Origin: an uncultured Gaiellaceae bacterium
Lineage (GTDB): Bacteria; Actinomycetota; Thermoleophilia; Gaiellales; Gaiellaceae
Direction of reading: 5' to 3'
DNA: 6,491 nucleotides
Assembly: GCA_955652075.1 (NCBI GenBank)
Contig: CATPAS010000154.1
Location: 1 to 6,491 of the forward strand
Positions 5,071 through 6,491 of the stretch are shown here, piece after piece (positions within the stretch are counted from its first letter, which is position 1; each line of letters opens with the position of its first letter). A program made the translations under genes and the position numbers. The notes beneath the pieces were generated by a model. That model saw only the letters and a list, made by a program, of their open reading frames with translations, had not been told where the DNA came from and searched no databases.

Positions 5071-5654
5071 TGATGAAGCCGGTCGCCTTCCTCGCCCTCC
5101 TCGTCACTACGCTGCTCCTCGCGGGCTGCGGCGCGAAGGGCAAGTCCGCGTCGCCGCCGACGACGGTGCCGAATGGCACCCCGGCGGCACAGACATCCGA
5201 CCAGTGGGCCAGCCGCGTCGTCGACTGGTTCCTTCGGCCGCTGAGCGCGGATCTTCCGGTGATCGGGAGCTTCTCCAACGCGCAGGTGCTCTTCTACATC
5301 GAGACGGGGAACCAGCAAGCGCTCAGCACTATCAACACGCGCATGAACGATCTGCAGCGCTGCGCCGACCACCTCGTCCGCGTCGGCCCGCCTCCGGGCA
5401 ACGTTCAGGCGCTGAGCGAGATCGACAACCACCTCCACCGGGCCTGCACGGCTTACGCCCAGGTGGGCGCGACCCTGCTGCGCGCGACCGAGCTGTTGCG
5501 CTCCGGCAAGAAGGACCAGATCGCCAAGGGCCAGAACGCCCTCCGAGGGCTCGGCACGACCACTCGGCTCGCTGCGGTCGAGTTGACCGCCGCAGTCAAA
5601 CTCGCCCAGGCGCGCGGCGATTTTCGCCGGGCCGGCCTCAAGCCCTCCGTCTGA
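5070..5654 (+). CDS. Putative lipoprotein of unknown function encoded inside the atp operon
   Basis: A 194-residue protein that I do not recognise. The N-terminus is a textbook lipoprotein signal: [20 protein letters not shown], with lipobox L17-A18-G19-C20. Cleavage before C20 would anchor it to the outer face of the membrane. A low-complexity Gly/Ser/Pro/Thr linker follows (about 21-43), then a folded region of mostly amphipathic helices (about 44-190). Two cysteines, C98 (LQRCADHL) and C126 ([10 protein letters not shown]), flank VGPPPG (105-110), a layout that suggests two helices joined by a turn and a disulfide. The C-terminal half is rich in Ala, Leu, Lys and Arg. ATG 5070 overlaps the atpH TGA as TGATGATG, and ATG 5073 is an equal alternative. 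The gene ends 16 bases before atpA, in the same direction and with similar base composition, so it looks co-transcribed and not recently acquired. No ATP synthase subunit matches it. Confidence 0.82.
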   Translation: MMKPVAFLALLVTTLLLAGCGAKGKSASPPTTVPNGTPAAQTSDQWASRVVDWFLRPLSADLPVIGSFSNAQVLFYIETGNQQALSTINTRMNDLQRCADHLVRVGPPPGNVQALSEIDNHLHRACTAYAQVGATLLRATELLRSGKKDQIAKGQNALRGLGTTTRLAAVELTAAVKLAQARGDFRRAGLKPSV

Positions 5655-5659
5655 CGATG

Positions 5660-5666
5660 AAAGGAA
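5660..5666 (+). promoter_or_regulatory. Shine-Dalgarno AAAGGAA for atpA
   Basis: The AAAGGAA core sits about five bases before GTG 5671 and supports that start. It lies within a five-codon mini-frame (ATG 5657 to TGA 5672-5674) whose stop overlaps the atpA GTG. Confidence 0.65.
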
Positions 5667-5670
5667 ACCC

Positions 5671-6491
5671 GTGAAGCTTCGTCCCGAAGAGATCACCTCG
5701 ATTCTCAAGGACCGAATCGAGCACTACGACGTCGAGACCGACCTCTCAGAGATGGGGACCGTCCTACAGGTGGGTGACGGCATCGCCCGCGCGTACGGCC
5801 TCGAGAATGCGGTCGCGCTGGAGATGCTCGAGTTCGAGCACGGTGTCACCGGCCTCGCCTTCAACCTCGAGGAGGACGACGTCGGCGCTGCGCTCTTCGG
5901 CGAGTGGCAGCACGTCAAGGAGGGCGAGCCCGTCAGGCGCTCGGGGAAGGTCGCCAGCGTCCCCGTCGGCGAGGCGCTCCTGGGCCGCGTCGTCGACCCG
6001 CTCGGGAACCCACTCGACGGCGGCGGGCCGATCGAGACGTCCGAGACGCGACTGCTCGAGTTCAAGGCTCCGGGCGTAGTCGCGCGCCAGCCGGTGAAGG
6101 AGCCGCTGCTCACCGGCATCAAGGCGATCGACGCGATGACGAATGTCGGACGCGGCCAGCGGGAGTTGATCATCGGCGACCGGCAGACCGGGAAGACGAC
6201 GATCGGGCTCGACACGATCCTGAACCAGAAGGACACGGACGTGAAGTGCATCTATGTCGCGATCGGCCAGAAAGCCTCGACCGTCGCGCAGGTGTACGAG
6301 CTCTTCCGCGACCGCGGGGCGATGGAGTACACGACGATCGTGTCGGCGGCCGCGCAGGAGGCCGCCCCGATCAAGTGGATGGCGCCGTTCGCCGGCTGCG
6401 CGATGGGCGAGTACTTCCTCTACAACCGCGGCCATGCGCTCGTGATCTACGACGACCTGTCGAAGCACGCCGACGCGTACCGCCAGCTGTC
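5671..6491 (+). CDS. atpA: F1Fo ATP synthase subunit alpha, N-terminal part (3' end outside window)
   Basis: The first 273 codons of the roughly 500-residue non-catalytic nucleotide-binding F1 subunit, cut by the window edge. The N-terminal helix ([11 protein letters not shown], 6-16) is the part that binds delta. The beta-barrel domain follows ([18 protein letters not shown], 29-46), then [14 protein letters not shown] (104-117) and the nucleotide-binding domain. The Walker A loop is GDRQTGKT (169-176), with the Gln typical of alpha rather than the Gly-rich loop of beta. [16 protein letters not shown] (195-210) and the Walker B strand [18 protein letters not shown] (256-273) complete the visible part. 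Nothing is broken. GTG 5671 is chosen because the frame gives the expected alpha N-terminus and AAAGGAA lies just upstream. It is separated from atpH by the lipoprotein gene, where these two genes are normally adjacent. Confidence 0.97.
   Translation, partial: MKLRPEEITSILKDRIEHYDVETDLSEMGTVLQVGDGIARAYGLENAVALEMLEFEHGVTGLAFNLEEDDVGAALFGEWQHVKEGEPVRRSGKVASVPVGEALLGRVVDPLGNPLDGGGPIETSETRLLEFKAPGVVARQPVKEPLLTGIKAIDAMTNVGRGQRELIIGDRQTGKTTIGLDTILNQKDTDVKCIYVAIGQKASTVAQVYELFRDRGAMEYTTIVSAAAQEAAPIKWMAPFAGCAMGEYFLYNRGHALVIYDDLSKHADAYRQL

Noticed and set aside
4551..5708. 385-residue open frame on the minus strand across atpH, the lipoprotein gene and the atpA start
   Set aside because: It is Arg/Ser/Ala-rich with no family motifs and lies opposite genes with clear homology or a clear signal peptide. 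Long antisense frames are expected at this G+C content.

Overview
The window is a stretch of chromosome from a high-G+C bacterium. It runs, all on the + strand, from the 3' end of glyA through upp and a wecA/tagO-type gene into the start of an F1Fo ATP synthase operon. The gene order glyA-upp next to atp, a WecA-family gene directly upstream of the atp genes, and the heavy use of GTG starts and stop/start overlaps fit an actinobacterium. A deep-branching lineage such as Thermoleophilia is my guess from style alone; nothing here proves it.

Layout: (1) bases 1-1036 hold the C-terminal 128 residues of serine hydroxymethyltransferase and a complete uracil phosphoribosyltransferase, covering one-carbon metabolism and pyrimidine salvage. 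(2) Bases 1039-2169 encode a polytopic polyprenyl-phosphate sugar-1-phosphate transferase that starts a lipid-linked cell-envelope glycan. (3) A 70-base, A+T-richer gap (2170-2239) holds the only plausible promoter for the atp genes. A TATGCT box lies 8 bases upstream of the first ATG, so the transcript may be leaderless. (4) Bases 2240-6491 are the atp operon: an AtpZ-like small protein, an AtpI-like four-helix protein, atpB (a), atpE (c), atpF (b), atpH (delta), an unrecognised lipoprotein gene, and the first 273 codons of atpA (alpha). The window ends inside atpA, so gamma, beta and epsilon should follow.

The a subunit and c-ring form the proton path, b and delta form the peripheral stalk, and alpha is part of the F1 head. 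AtpZ/AtpI-type proteins are linked to assembly or Mg2+/Ca2+ supply. The c subunit has a Glu proton carrier and lacks the residues of Na+-binding rings, so the enzyme is most likely H+-driven.

Most of the content is ordinary housekeeping. Four points stand out: a secreted lipoprotein gene inserted between atpH and atpA; an atpH whose only sensible start is ATA, well placed behind a Shine-Dalgarno sequence; a hairpin-dense atpB-atpE spacer with the strongest Shine-Dalgarno of the operon in front of the c-ring gene; and a cleavable-looking signal peptide on subunit a. No RNA genes, CRISPR arrays, insertion sequences or phage features were seen.
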